Shown here one piece after another: positions 16,175-25,958 of a DNA stretch of 51,535 nt. The notes under the pieces are model-generated. The model did no database searches, was not told the DNA's origin, and was given only the letters and a program-made list of their open reading frames with translations. Position numbers and translations under genes: made by a program. The first letter of the stretch is position 1, and each line of letters opens with the position of its first letter. Location of the stretch: contig NZ_JAENIM010000020.1 of assembly GCF_016595495.1 (NCBI RefSeq), forward strand, positions 1 to 51,535. The letters run 5' to 3'. Origin of the DNA: Persicirhabdus sediminis (GTDB taxonomy: Bacteria > Verrucomicrobiota > Verrucomicrobiia > Verrucomicrobiales > Akkermansiaceae).

Positions 16175-18484
16175 ATGAAGCGCCTTTTCATTAGCTCCAT
16201 ATCACTCGTAGTTTCGCTCTCCACACTGGCCCAAGAAGTGCAGCCAGAGCGTGACGGTGAAGTATTTGAGGCCCCCTCAATTTTGGGTGGAGACGACTTT
16301 GCCGTCCCTTCTATGCCCGAAAGCCTAGTGATCAATAATACTGGGGGGATTGAATTTGACATGGGCTCAGGCTCTATCATTTACAAAGACAATGTTAGCA
16401 TCATTGCGGACAATGGCCTTGAGCTCTTTGCCAACCGCGCTCGAGTTGATAGTAAAACACAAAATATCTACCTTGACGGCGATGTTAGCATTTTCCAAGG
16501 CCCCGTCCTCATGCGCGGCAAAAAGGCTATCTTTAACTACGAGACCCAGCAGATAGATACCAAGCAATTGCGCACGGCAATGCCACCGCTCTTCATCGAA
16601 GCCGATGATTTTTCCAGCAAGGTTGTAGACGGCAAACACCTGCTAGAAGCCAAAAATGCGGGAATCACCACGCACGACTACTCCACACCTAACTACTGGC
16701 TTAGGTCTGACAGTACAACCATCGAAGATAAAGAGAGAGTTACCTTTGAGAAGATGCGTCTAAAATCTGGCGATCGACAACTTTTCTATCTCCCCTACCT
16801 TTCTCAGCCACTCGACCAAGCGCTCGGATATCATGTCACTCCCGGGGCAAAAACCAGTTGGGGGTTATTCCTGCTTAACCGCTACGCGATCATGCTCGGC
16901 GGCAAGACCGATCCTAACACAGGTAAAAAGACTGACCAATGGCTATTGTCCGACTGGCAACTCGACCTGCGAACTCGTCGCGGTGTTGGCCTCGGCGTCG
17001 ACCTCATCGACCAGCGAATGAAGGAAAATAAAAACCTAGGCTGGCTGAAACTTTACTACCTCTACGATTTGGACCCAAACTACGAGAGGTCAAGCATTCC
17101 ACGTGAAGGACTCGACCCTAACCGTGGCAAAGTCGAATTTAAGTATCGCTTCGACCTAGACGAAAATACCGATAGAAAATACTACGCCAACTTTAACCTC
17201 ACTTACCTCTCAGATGAGTTTTTCTTGGAAGATTTTGAACCCAATACATTCCAGCTAGATCCAGCACCCGACAATACCCTTGGACTATTTCGCCAATCTG
17301 AGAGGACTCTAGCAGGTGTCTATGCACGTGTCAGACCTAACGAGTTTTATCAATCTGACACACGCCTGCCCGAGCTTTTTGTCGACCAAGCACGAGCACC
17401 AATCTTCAACTCAGGAATCCTACACGAGGGCAGAACGTCTCTAGGTGTTTATCGAGAATACGGACCCACTTATAAAAATCAGGCCAGCATTCCAGACATG
17501 GAAGACCTTGTCTTCCCTGAGGCTGACTACCAGCGATTTTATACCCATCAGGAAATATCTAAGCCTTTCATGTTAGCTGATACCTTTGCGGTAACCCCCC
17601 GTTTAGGTGGTGGCTATCGCCAATATTGGGATATCGACAACACAGGAGAGAACCAAGGAAGCGCGCACTTTGCCGCAGCGATGGATCTCTCTATGAAAGT
17701 CTCCAAAGTTTACGACGTCGACCGCCACGACTGGGGCATCGACTCACTGATGCACATCATGCAGCCCTACTCGACTTTCTCATTTGTCGCGGCTGAGGAA
17801 ATTCAGAGCAACTTCACTAAAGTTGATAGACTCAATGCGAGCACTCGCCCAAGACCGCTAGATGTTGGCCGCTACAGTGCGATTGATGACTTGCAAGATT
17901 GGTCAATCCTTCGCCTTGGCTTGCGCAATACATTGCTCACTAAACGCGACGGCAGCAGCCATGAATGGCTCACATTAGACACCTACATCGACGCCTATTT
18001 TGACGACCCTGAGTTTGATAGAAACTTGTCTAACCTATACAACGATCTGCGGTTCCAACCTCTACCGTGGATGTATTTGAATCTGGAAACTCAGTTCCCG
18101 CTGAGCCAGGACGAAGCCGACTTCAACGAACTCACGATGTCGACCACCTTCATGCCGAAAGACGACCTCGAGTTCAGCGTCAGCTACCGACACCTCGATA
18201 GCCATCCCGTTCTGCAAAACAGTGATCGATTAGACGTAAGAGGATACGCTAGACTTTCAGAAACTTGGGGTGTTAGTTTCTACCAGTCATGGGAATTTGA
18301 TGACTCCACTTTGGAATACCAGCTCTACTCGCTGCATAAAGACATGAGCAGTTGGACGGCGAGCATTGGGCTGATGATGCGTGACAACCGCGCAGAACAA
18401 GATGAGTACGGCTTCCTGATTAACTTTAGCCTGAAAGCCCTACCATCTATCTCACTTCCCCTCACACTCGACGTAAATCAATAA
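16175..18484 (+). CDS. lptD: LPS-assembly protein LptD (OstA-like beta-barrel)
   Basis: Outer-membrane protein that inserts lipopolysaccharide into the outer leaflet. The 769-residue product has a signal peptide (MKRLFISSISLVVSLSTLAQ) and an N-terminal OstA/LptA-like beta-jellyroll (about residues 55-130, repeated DGDVSIFQG-type strands). Amphipathic strands of a C-terminal barrel fill the rest. A longer reading frame begins at 16112, but the ATG at 16175 is chosen because the signal peptide starts there. Its presence indicates a diderm envelope with LPS. No lptE or surA homologue lies beside it. Confidence 0.85.
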   Translation: MKRLFISSISLVVSLSTLAQEVQPERDGEVFEAPSILGGDDFAVPSMPESLVINNTGGIEFDMGSGSIIYKDNVSIIADNGLELFANRARVDSKTQNIYLDGDVSIFQGPVLMRGKKAIFNYETQQIDTKQLRTAMPPLFIEADDFSSKVVDGKHLLEAKNAGITTHDYSTPNYWLRSDSTTIEDKERVTFEKMRLKSGDRQLFYLPYLSQPLDQALGYHVTPGAKTSWGLFLLNRYAIMLGGKTDPNTGKKTDQWLLSDWQLDLRTRRGVGLGVDLIDQRMKENKNLGWLKLYYLYDLDPNYERSSIPREGLDPNRGKVEFKYRFDLDENTDRKYYANFNLTYLSDEFFLEDFEPNTFQLDPAPDNTLGLFRQSERTLAGVYARVRPNEFYQSDTRLPELFVDQARAPIFNSGILHEGRTSLGVYREYGPTYKNQASIPDMEDLVFPEADYQRFYTHQEISKPFMLADTFAVTPRLGGGYRQYWDIDNTGENQGSAHFAAAMDLSMKVSKVYDVDRHDWGIDSLMHIMQPYSTFSFVAAEEIQSNFTKVDRLNASTRPRPLDVGRYSAIDDLQDWSILRLGLRNTLLTKRDGSSHEWLTLDTYIDAYFDDPEFDRNLSNLYNDLRFQPLPWMYLNLETQFPLSQDEADFNELTMSTTFMPKDDLEFSVSYRHLDSHPVLQNSDRLDVRGYARLSETWGVSFYQSWEFDDSTLEYQLYSLHKDMSSWTASIGLMMRDNRAEQDEYGFLINFSLKALPSISLPLTLDVNQ

Positions 18485-18498
18485 CACAACACACCCTA

Positions 18499-19137
18499 AT
18501 GACACCGCAAGAACTCATTTCATCACTACAAACCCGCTACGCCACCAAACAATTTGACCCTAGCAAAAAGGTTTCTGATGACCTACTCAATACCCTCGTT
18601 GAGAGCTTAGTCCTCACTCCATCTTCATTTGGCCTTCAGCCGTGGAAGTTCATTATTGTTAGCAACCAATCTATCAAAGAGCAACTACTGCCTCACTCAT
18701 GGAATCAAGCTCAGGTTACTGAGTGCTCCCACCACATCGTTCTCTGTGCAAAAACCAAGGTTGATAGCTCAGATGTGGCTAAGCTTATTTCTCACACAGC
18801 GGAAACTCGTGGTGTCGAAGTCGAATCTCTACAGATGTACAGCGATCTAATGAACGGCTTCATTAGCAAGATGGATGAGGCTCAAATCAGCACGTGGGCA
18901 CGCAACCAAGTCTACATCGCTCTTGGCCAACTCATGGCGAGCGCAGCAGCCCTCGGCGTGGACGCCTGCCCAATGGAAGGTATCACCCCTGCTGAATACG
19001 ACAACATCCTCGGCCTAACTGACAGCGATTACCAAACTGTCGTCGCTTGCCCAATTGGCTACCGTAGCGCTGATGACAAATACGCATCAGCCGCCAAAGT
19101 ACGCTTCCCAGCTGAGCAAGTTGTCGAGCTTCGTTAG
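18499..19137 (+). CDS. Nitroreductase-family NAD(P)H oxidoreductase
   Basis: A 212-residue FMN-dependent flavoenzyme of the NfsB/YdjA type. Family landmarks are RYATKQFDP at the N terminus, SSFGLQPWKFIIV (about residues 43-55), a dimer-interface helix, and the GVDACPMEG segment (about 155). The physiological substrate is unknown. It begins 14 bases after lptD, so the two are probably one transcript, ending at the strong terminator downstream. Confidence 0.92.
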   Translation: MTPQELISSLQTRYATKQFDPSKKVSDDLLNTLVESLVLTPSSFGLQPWKFIIVSNQSIKEQLLPHSWNQAQVTECSHHIVLCAKTKVDSSDVAKLISHTAETRGVEVESLQMYSDLMNGFISKMDEAQISTWARNQVYIALGQLMASAAALGVDACPMEGITPAEYDNILGLTDSDYQTVVACPIGYRSADDKYASAAKVRFPAEQVVELR

Positions 19138-19161
19138 CCTACAACATTCATTTCCAAAAAC

Positions 19162-19194
19162 TAGCCAGCGAGGCACCTCGCTGGCTATTTTTTT
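19162..19194 (+). terminator. Intrinsic terminator after the nitroreductase gene
   Basis: Perfect 12-bp stem TAGCCAGCGAGG/CCTCGCTGGCTA with a two-base centre, followed by seven T. It ends the lptD-nitroreductase unit. Confidence 0.95.
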
Positions 19195-19286
19195 GCCTAG
19201 AATCATCCACAAAACAGGCCCAACTAAGCAGACTAACATCTCAACCTAATAATTAGGCTCAGCCAATCGTAGTAAAAGAAGCCGCC

Positions 19287-19910
19287 ATGAAAAAAATTCG
19301 TCTCACCATTCCATCACTGACGCTACTGCTATTACTAACAAATTGCGACTCAGCGCCGCAACCCCATCACAAAGAAACAAAATCTGAGATCGTCGCCGCA
19401 GCGAGACAGCAAATCGGAAAAACTGTGAGTTACGACCCTAGCTACCAGTCACTCAGCTATCCGAATGGGGACATTCCGCTAGAGGCTGGAGTTTGCACGG
19501 ATGTGGTCATTCGCGCATTACGCACAAGCCACCAGTTGGACCTGCAGAAGCTTGTCCACGAGGACATGAAGGCCAATTTTTCGTCTTACCCAAAAATCTG
19601 GGGGCTCAAAGGTACCGACAAAAACATCGATCACCGGCGCGTGCCCAATTTACAAACTTACTTCAAGCGCATGGGCTATCAGCTAAAACTCACAGACAAT
19701 CCAGCTAACTATCTAGCTGGAGATTTAGTCACCTGCACGGTGCCCCCGCATTTACCGCACATCATGATAGTGAGCAGCCGCACTAATGCTACAGGAACGC
19801 CCTTAGTCATTCACAATATTGGTAGCGGAACGCGTGAGGAAGACCGACTCTTTGAATTCAAACTAACTGGCCACTACCGAATACCTACAAACAAAAAATC
19901 CCCTCGTTGA
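19287..19910 (+). CDS. DUF1287 lipoprotein
   Basis: A 207-residue exported protein with a lipoprotein signal (hydrophobic stretch, then LLTNC, about residues 15-19). The mature part matches DUF1287: VAAARQQIG, YPNGDIP, GVCTDVVIRALR, DHRRVPNLQ, PHIMIVS and VIHNIGSG. DUF1287 has an NlpC/P60-like Cys-His arrangement; here the Cys of GVCTDV and the His of PHIMIV would be the catalytic pair, suggesting a peptidoglycan or amide hydrolase (inferred). Anchoring as a lipoprotein is slightly unusual for the family. Confidence 0.85.
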   Translation: MKKIRLTIPSLTLLLLLTNCDSAPQPHHKETKSEIVAAARQQIGKTVSYDPSYQSLSYPNGDIPLEAGVCTDVVIRALRTSHQLDLQKLVHEDMKANFSSYPKIWGLKGTDKNIDHRRVPNLQTYFKRMGYQLKLTDNPANYLAGDLVTCTVPPHLPHIMIVSSRTNATGTPLVIHNIGSGTREEDRLFEFKLTGHYRIPTNKKSPR

Positions 19911-19942
19911 GCTGGTGATGGCAGCAGCAGAACAACGAGAGG
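19893..19942 (-). terminator. Intrinsic terminator of the outer-membrane barrel gene
   Basis: On the minus strand a stem CTCGTTG/CAACGAG with a long loop is followed by six T. It lies just past the barrel-protein stop and overlaps the end of the DUF1287 gene on the other strand. Confidence 0.7.
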
Positions 19943-19978
19943 ACAAGCGCTATGAGAGATATTTCTATCAGCGTATGA

Positions 19979-20728
19979 TTAGAATGAGTATGCGAAACCA
20001 GCAGCTACGCGAGACTGGTCTTTGTGATTGAGGTCTTTGAGACCGTCTTGTGACCAGCTGTAATCAAAGCGGCCAAACAGATTCCAGTTTTCAGTAATTG
20101 TGAGATCAGCAACTACACCAACCTGGAAGTGGTTAAGAGTGAAATCGCTATCATCTTGAACGTAACCGAAATCAAATGCCTGCTGGATGAAAGGTGTTAC
20201 GGTGAGGCGCTCTTCGATCACTTCGATAGGCGCAGCGAGCTCGAGCTCGAGGTAGCCACCACTGCTTTCGCGTGAGTAGATGTAAGTCGCTGACGCGTCG
20301 AATTTATCCCAACCGTTGTATGCAACACCAAGTTCGAACTCGTCGTCAGCCCAGTTGTCGTCAAACAACTCAACGCGAGTGTAGGCGAGGTAACCATCAA
20401 AATCACCCAGCTCGAAGTTGTAAGCAACGATGATGTCCAACTCGTCAAATGAGCTGCTGTCAGAAACTGCGTACCATGCGGCTAATGTCCAGTTGTTGTA
20501 GCTAACTGCTGCGTCCATAGCAACAAGACCTTCACCTTTATCAAGCAGGCTACGGCCCTTTGAGAGATACTTGCTAGACCAGTAAGAAGAAGCGGTGAAC
20601 TCAACAGCGCTGTCGCTACTTCCGTGTTTGCCAAGGTAGTGGAAACTCTGAAATTCTGGTTCATCTGAGCTGAGTGCTGGAAGTGATAATCCTACGAGAA
20701 GGGCGGCGGCTGTAAGTGTGCTTTTCAT
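19979..20728 (-). CDS. Outer-membrane beta-barrel protein (porin-like)
   Basis: The 249-residue product begins with a signal peptide (MKSTLTAAALLVGLSLPALS). It is then made almost entirely of alternating hydrophobic/polar beta strands rich in aromatic residues, ending with the terminal phenylalanine (AAGFAYSF) expected by the BAM machinery. Strand patterns such as ELGVAYNGWDKFDASATY resemble TorF-like putative porins. The reading frame extends upstream to 20815, but the ATG at 20728 fits the signal peptide; an ATG directly before it (20731) is equally possible. Substrate unknown. Confidence 0.75.
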   Translation of the reverse strand: MKSTLTAAALLVGLSLPALSSDEPEFQSFHYLGKHGSSDSAVEFTASSYWSSKYLSKGRSLLDKGEGLVAMDAAVSYNNWTLAAWYAVSDSSSFDELDIIVAYNFELGDFDGYLAYTRVELFDDNWADDEFELGVAYNGWDKFDASATYIYSRESSGGYLELELAAPIEVIEERLTVTPFIQQAFDFGYVQDDSDFTLNHFQVGVVADLTITENWNLFGRFDYSWSQDGLKDLNHKDQSRVAAGFAYSF

Positions 20729-20928
20729 CATTTTTATTATTGGTAATTGCCATCTCCTCAATACGACTAAAATTTGTATTAGAGATGAACGCACACAGCA
20801 ATAACCCGAAATCACACTGCCTCAATCAAGTGCGATAACCTGCACAGGTTAGAACGCAGAAACACACATCACACGTTTGATAATAAACGAGTTAACAATA
20901 GACAAAAATCTAATTCGGCGACACCAAG

Positions 20929-21876
20929 TCAGCTCGATTCACTATCTCGAGCCGTCCCTTGCACGATGTACATAGGCCGTTGTTTCACCTCATCATAGAT
21001 GCGGGCGATGTATTCCCCCACTAAAGCAATAGCGACTAAAATCAGCCCGCCCAGCATGCTGATGAGAATCACCAAGGTAGTGAAACCAGTGAAGGCAACC
21101 TCGTGGCCAAGCAGGCGCCTTGCGGTAAAATACACTGCAATGGCAAAGGCCGAAAAAGCTGTTAGCAAACCAATCCCTCCTAGAAAACGAATCGGCTTGT
21201 AGGAAAAACTTAGCACACCATCAAAAGCGTATTTGAACAGGCTTTGAAAAGTCTGCTTAGGAGCACCAGCCGAGCGTTCGTCGCGAGCGTAATCAACAAA
21301 CCCCTGCTTGAAGCCGACCCAGCTGTAGAGCCCTGGTAAAAATCGATTACTTTCGGGTAGGTTCTTGATCTCATTGACCGCCCGACGATCTAGCAGGCTG
21401 AAAACCCCCACATTCCGTGGAATAGGAAAGGCAATAGCGTAGCGAAAGAACTTGTGGAAAAGCGCAAAACCAACGCGGCGCATGCCAGTTTCCGCACGCT
21501 GGGTTCGTCTAGCAAAAACCACCTGATGACCATCCTGCCAGCTAGAAATCAGCTGCGGAATCAGAGCCGGAGGGTCCTGCATATCGGCATCCATCACCAC
21601 CACAGCATCGCCAACAGAATGATCAATCGCGGCAGTGACCGCCGCTTGATGGCCAAAGTTGCGCGACAAATCAACCCAGACGAGCTGCTCTAATGACTGA
21701 GATTTCTCCTGCAAAATCTCTAATGTGCGATCACGCGAGCCGTCATTGACGATAACTAACTCCCAGCTCAAATCTCCCCCCGCCATCACATCAGCCACGG
21801 CGTTGATAAAATCTACAATCCCCTCCTCTTCATTATAAGCAGGGGATACGATACTGATGACGGGTTTCTCTGACAT
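20929..21876 (-). CDS. Polyprenyl-phosphate glycosyltransferase, GT2 (GtrB/ArnC-like)
   Basis: Membrane enzyme that transfers a sugar from a nucleotide donor to polyprenyl phosphate. The 315-residue protein has a GT2 domain with PAYNEEEGI (about residues 11-19), NDGSRDRT and the metal-binding MDADMQDPP motif. Two C-terminal membrane helices follow, as in GtrB/DPM1-type enzymes. It follows the GT39-like gene by 17 bases in the same operon, which supplies the likely acceptor-using partner. No gtrA-type flippase is adjacent. Confidence 0.9.
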   Translation of the reverse strand: MSEKPVISIVSPAYNEEEGIVDFINAVADVMAGGDLSWELVIVNDGSRDRTLEILQEKSQSLEQLVWVDLSRNFGHQAAVTAAIDHSVGDAVVVMDADMQDPPALIPQLISSWQDGHQVVFARRTQRAETGMRRVGFALFHKFFRYAIAFPIPRNVGVFSLLDRRAVNEIKNLPESNRFLPGLYSWVGFKQGFVDYARDERSAGAPKQTFQSLFKYAFDGVLSFSYKPIRFLGGIGLLTAFSAFAIAVYFTARRLLGHEVAFTGFTTLVILISMLGGLILVAIALVGEYIARIYDEVKQRPMYIVQGTARDSESS

Positions 21877-21893
21877 AGCTGATATATTTAGGA

Positions 21894-23363
21894 TTAGTTA
21901 GCTGGCGGGATAATAGCAATGCCATATCTCCCTGCATTACCGTCACTGCGGCGCGGCCACTCGATCACCAAATCATCGAGCTGATAGATACCAGGATAAC
22001 GAGATTTCAAATCACCAAAGGTCTCCTCCATAGGTCTCGACCTCCCCGAGCTGGCATCACGGCTTTCTAGCCACAAAATGACAGCGCCTTTTTCCCTGAC
22101 TTCTTCATCAGTTAGGTAGCGCGAGTGATCCAGCCAGCCACGAATCATCACCTCAGCGCGATCTTGCCCGTAGCGGTTCATAATGCCACCTAACCACTCA
22201 TCCGCCACTACATACTCTAGCTCGGTTTGATATTTCTCATGCCAAATGCTCTCAACTTGGCTGGCAATCTCACGCGCTGGGTAATTAACACGATGAGGAG
22301 TTTTACGGATCTGCGGGCCAAAGCCAAACACCACCACATAGGCGACCACAAACAAGCTAAACATAATCACCGACGCCCTCAGCACCCATTGTGGAAATTG
22401 ATCTAACTTAAACTTAGTCACCGCCCAGATGCCAATCGCCAGCGGCATCGGCGCAGCCCACATCGTCACTGGCTTGAAGGCCATCAGCAAACAAAACAAT
22501 GCTAGAAAAATGTACGCGCCAAATGCCAAAGCAAAACTTCCAGCTGGCGGATCGCCAAATGATTTCTCTTTGCGCCAGGCTAACAACCCAAGAATCCCAA
22601 TTGGAATTAGAAATGCTAACTGAGCACCGAGGAAATAAACCGGCATCCATAGATGATGCCACCATGGCGAAACCTCAGAGTCACCGCGGCTCAATCCGTA
22701 ACTGATAGTCATCCACTCATTCTCCATCATCCAGAAAAAGTGCGGCAGGAATAACAAAATAGAAACCAATCCAGCTAGATAGAGCCCGGGTGATTTCAGC
22801 GCCTTGCCAAGCTCACCGCGCTGCCACCAGCATGCGAACAAAGGGATCAACATAAAGACTGCCAGATATTTGGTCAGAGCGCCCGCTGCCACGCAGACAC
22901 CCAGCCCCAGCCAATACAGCCACTTTTGATCGCGAAGCCCACGCAGGCCAAAATACCAGCCCCACGCCCAACATGGCATCTGCAAGTAGTTCACATTGTA
23001 TTCCACGCTGATGTATTGATAGAAATAAATGGTATCTAGCAGTAAGATTGCCAACACCGCTTGTTTGCTGCTCAGCGCAAAAAAACGAGCGAGTTTGTAG
23101 ACCGCAATGGCTGCCGTCACAATACATAGCTGGCTGAGCAGATAGATACCGGCATCCCCCATGATGAGAGCCGCTAGCTCGGCGGTCCAAGCACTCAGCG
23201 GAGGATGTTTATCGTACCCCCACTGCCACTGAGATCCCCACATCACCGCCTCCATGCAGTCCAGCGGTAGACACTCGTTGCACAACCATGGCACCAATGT
23301 CCAAATCACTAAGTGACACATTGCCCAGATGGCGAAAACTCGTTTGGGGCGATCTAAAAACAT
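21894..23363 (-). CDS. GT39/ArnT-like membrane glycosyltransferase
   Basis: A 489-residue protein with about ten membrane segments. The first periplasmic loop holds the acidic DCMEAV and KHPPLSAW motifs characteristic of the PMT_2/ArnT superfamily, which moves a sugar from a polyprenyl-phosphate donor to a glycan, lipid A or protein. A GTG at 23408 would extend it by 15 residues, but the ATG at 23363 is preceded by AAAGGT and is preferred. It forms an operon with the GT2 gene, suggesting one envelope-modification pathway; the acceptor is unknown. Confidence 0.85.
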   Translation of the reverse strand: MFLDRPKRVFAIWAMCHLVIWTLVPWLCNECLPLDCMEAVMWGSQWQWGYDKHPPLSAWTAELAALIMGDAGIYLLSQLCIVTAAIAVYKLARFFALSSKQAVLAILLLDTIYFYQYISVEYNVNYLQMPCWAWGWYFGLRGLRDQKWLYWLGLGVCVAAGALTKYLAVFMLIPLFACWWQRGELGKALKSPGLYLAGLVSILLFLPHFFWMMENEWMTISYGLSRGDSEVSPWWHHLWMPVYFLGAQLAFLIPIGILGLLAWRKEKSFGDPPAGSFALAFGAYIFLALFCLLMAFKPVTMWAAPMPLAIGIWAVTKFKLDQFPQWVLRASVIMFSLFVVAYVVVFGFGPQIRKTPHRVNYPAREIASQVESIWHEKYQTELEYVVADEWLGGIMNRYGQDRAEVMIRGWLDHSRYLTDEEVREKGAVILWLESRDASSGRSRPMEETFGDLKSRYPGIYQLDDLVIEWPRRSDGNAGRYGIAIIPPAN

Positions 23364-23548
23364 ACCTTTATCTGACTTGTGAAGTGTTTCCGCCGCCAGC
23401 CTAAACACAGCTCAGCTCCATCGACACGAAAAATTATCCGCTCAGCGTAGAAAATCTGCAGCAATCCAGCGACATGCCCCAAGCCCGCTGCAGCAGAGCT
23501 ATAACCCCGAAACTAAATCCTTTTATTTGATCATCCAAACCATCTTCA

Positions 23549-23680
23549 ATGAAACCAAATCAAATCACATGCGCCCCGCTTGCACTCATCATGCTGACCG
23601 CATCCAACTCGTCCAGCCTGCTGAAAACAAAAATTAACCCGCTGGTGGACTCCATTTTCTACGCCAATTCACCCGCTTAA
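23549..23680 (+). CDS. Possible small exported peptide (43 residues)
   Basis: An ATG-initiated frame in the gap before prfC encodes MKPNQITCAPLALIMLTAS followed by a short polar tail. The start has a basic residue and a hydrophobic core with a Cys at position 8, loosely like a signal sequence. There is no Shine-Dalgarno and no known relative. Chance is a real possibility; the rest of the 23409-23842 gap holds nothing I recognise. Confidence 0.25.
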   Translation: MKPNQITCAPLALIMLTASNSSSLLKTKINPLVDSIFYANSPA

Positions 23681-23842
23681 TCCTCCCAGCCACGCCAGTT
23701 CACCACTAGCTTGGCCACTTTTATACGAGAAATTTCCAGCCAACTGGACAGCCATCCTAACACCACTACCTGTGTCCATTTAGAGAAATTACCCACAGCC
23801 TGTGTTGCCAATCGGCCCGCTTTAAGCTACCTCTCTCTCGCC

Positions 23843-25480
23843 TTGACCACTACAGCTACCATCAACACAGTTCCAGCCACTGCAGCTCGCGAGATTTCTC
23901 GCCGCCGCACATTTGCCATCATCTCGCACCCGGATGCGGGAAAAACCACGCTTACCGAAAAGCTCCTGCTTTACGGTGGAGCCATTGGCCTAGCTGGCAG
24001 TGTCACCTCGAAAAAAGAAGAACAATCCACCTCCAGTGACTGGATGGCGATGGAAAAAGAACGTGGTATTTCGGTCTCCTCCACCGTGCTGCAGTTCGAA
24101 TACAAAGACCGCTGCGTCAACCTACTAGACACTCCCGGTCACCACGACTTTTCTGAAGATACCTATCGCGTACTTTCCGCAGTAGATGCCGCGGTCATGG
24201 TCATTGATGCCGGTAAAGGTGTCGAGCCACAGACACTCAAGCTGTTTGATGTTTGCCGCCAGCGCGGTGTGCCTATCTTTGTTTTTGTTAACAAAATGGA
24301 CCGCCCATCGCGTGCCCCTCTCGAGCTCATCGACGAGCTGGAAGAAGTGCTCAAACTCGCGCCAGCACCCGTCAACTGGCCACTCGGCGACGGCCCACGC
24401 TTCCGCGGCGTTTATGATCGCAGCAAAGATGAAGTTCACCTCTTTGAGCGCACCACAGGCGGCGCATTCAAAGCCCCGCTAGAAGTCGCCGGCATCGAAG
24501 ATGATAAAGTGCGCGAAGCACTCAGCGATGACCTCTACGAAGCCGTCACCTCAGAAGTAGAAATGCTCGACGGCCTCACTGAGCCGCTAGACATCGAGCG
24601 TGTTCTCGCTGGCGAGCAGATGCCTATCTACTTTGGTAGCGCCATGAATAACTTTGGTGTGGAAAACATGCTAGAGAGCTTTCTAGAAATGGCTCCTGAG
24701 CCAGCTGGCCGCGTTAGTGATGAGAAAATGGTCGCCCCCGAAACTAACAACTTCTCCGGCTTTGTTTTCAAAATTCAAGCTAACATGAACCCGCGCCACC
24801 GCGACCGAGCTGTTTTTGTACGCATCGTTTCCGGTATCTTTGAGCGCGACATGCAAGTCATCGACCAGCGCACTGGCAAAAAAGTCAGACTCTCCAATGC
24901 GCAAAAACTCTTTGGCCAAGATCGCGAAACTCTCGATACAGCCTACGCTGGAGACATTCTAGCTCTCGTGGGTAACTACAACTTCCTCATCGGCGACACT
25001 CTAACTAGTGACCCAAAAGTCGTCTACAACGAGATGCCTCGATTCACTCCTGAGTGTTTCACCTACATCGTCAACAACGACACAGCTAACATCAAGCGCT
25101 ACCGCGCCGGTATGGAGCAGCTGATGAAAGAAGGTGTCGCGCAGGCATACAACGTCCACGGCAGCATGCGCGCGGTTCCTCTGCTAGGCGCCGTTGGCCC
25201 ACTGCAGTTCGAGGTGCTACAAGCCCGCCTCATCTCCGAGTACCAGGTAGAAACTCGTCTCGAGCACTCACCATGGTCGGTCGTTCAGTGGTTCGAGGAA
25301 AACGTGCCTGACACCATGAGACGCGACAGCGATCCTCCTGAAGTCAAGCTGCCATCAGGCTGCTCGGTCGCCCGCGACCAAGACGGCAACTGGGTGGTTC
25401 TTCTATCATCTCAGTATATGGTCAGTGTGCTGCACGACCGTAACGACCACCTTACCTTCCGCAACCACGCGAACGGGTAG
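23843..25480 (+). CDS. prfC: Peptide chain release factor 3
   Basis: GTPase that recycles RF1/RF2 after termination. All G motifs are present: SHPDAGKTTLTEK (G1), EKERGISVSSTV (switch I), DTPGHHDFSEDTY (G3) and NKMDRPSR (G4). The domain II and III signatures follow to the C terminus. No ATG lies before the conserved RRRTFAIISHPD; the frame is open from 23711, and I chose the TTG at 23843 because it gives 545 residues with a short leader, close to the usual 525-530. The true start is uncertain. Confidence 0.95.
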   Translation: MTTTATINTVPATAAREISRRRTFAIISHPDAGKTTLTEKLLLYGGAIGLAGSVTSKKEEQSTSSDWMAMEKERGISVSSTVLQFEYKDRCVNLLDTPGHHDFSEDTYRVLSAVDAAVMVIDAGKGVEPQTLKLFDVCRQRGVPIFVFVNKMDRPSRAPLELIDELEEVLKLAPAPVNWPLGDGPRFRGVYDRSKDEVHLFERTTGGAFKAPLEVAGIEDDKVREALSDDLYEAVTSEVEMLDGLTEPLDIERVLAGEQMPIYFGSAMNNFGVENMLESFLEMAPEPAGRVSDEKMVAPETNNFSGFVFKIQANMNPRHRDRAVFVRIVSGIFERDMQVIDQRTGKKVRLSNAQKLFGQDRETLDTAYAGDILALVGNYNFLIGDTLTSDPKVVYNEMPRFTPECFTYIVNNDTANIKRYRAGMEQLMKEGVAQAYNVHGSMRAVPLLGAVGPLQFEVLQARLISEYQVETRLEHSPWSVVQWFEENVPDTMRRDSDPPEVKLPSGCSVARDQDGNWVVLLSSQYMVSVLHDRNDHLTFRNHANG

Positions 25481-25569
25481 GATTAAAAACCAGACCAATA
25501 ACAACGAAGTTAGGGTGACAGCTGGCGCGCATTTTTACCATGCCGCCAGCCCATTCATCCGCTTCGTTT

Positions 25570-25863
25570 TTACTTCTTCACATCTAGCTCCTTTTCTAGC
25601 AGCAGATCTAAATCCGCTACCTCAGGCTTCACACACTCAGAGCGGCCCAGCCTAACGATCTGTACTTTTTGCGCGCTCTCCCCCACCGCTAGGTAAATAT
25701 CTCGCCCTACTGGCAATCCAGAATACCTCGTCGCAAATACCTTGCCGAGAAATCGACCGTCACCTTCCGGGCTGGTCATCACCTCGCCAGATTCGCTGCT
25801 GAAGTCGGTAAATTTGGCGCCAATCGCAGCCGCTATGTATTGCTGAATTTCTTGAGTTTCCAT
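25570..25863 (-). CDS. Small hypothetical protein (97 residues)
   Basis: An ATG-started soluble protein with mixed charge and no membrane segment or signal peptide. It has an N-terminal helix (METQEIQQYIAAAIGAKF) and a central beta-like region with GRFLGKVFATRYSGLPVGRD. I do not recognise the family. It is convergent with prfC and sits 95 bases downstream of the Fic gene on the same strand, so co-transcription with Fic is possible but no coupling is visible. Confidence 0.6.
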   Translation of the reverse strand: METQEIQQYIAAAIGAKFTDFSSESGEVMTSPEGDGRFLGKVFATRYSGLPVGRDIYLAVGESAQKVQIVRLGRSECVKPEVADLDLLLEKELDVKK

Positions 25864-25958
25864 AAGCAGATAATTTACCAGCTACCCTCAGGCAATTTCC
25901 AGCTGCAGACCAGCGCAATTTACCACAAGCACTCCCAGATGAAATCGCCAGTCTGATT

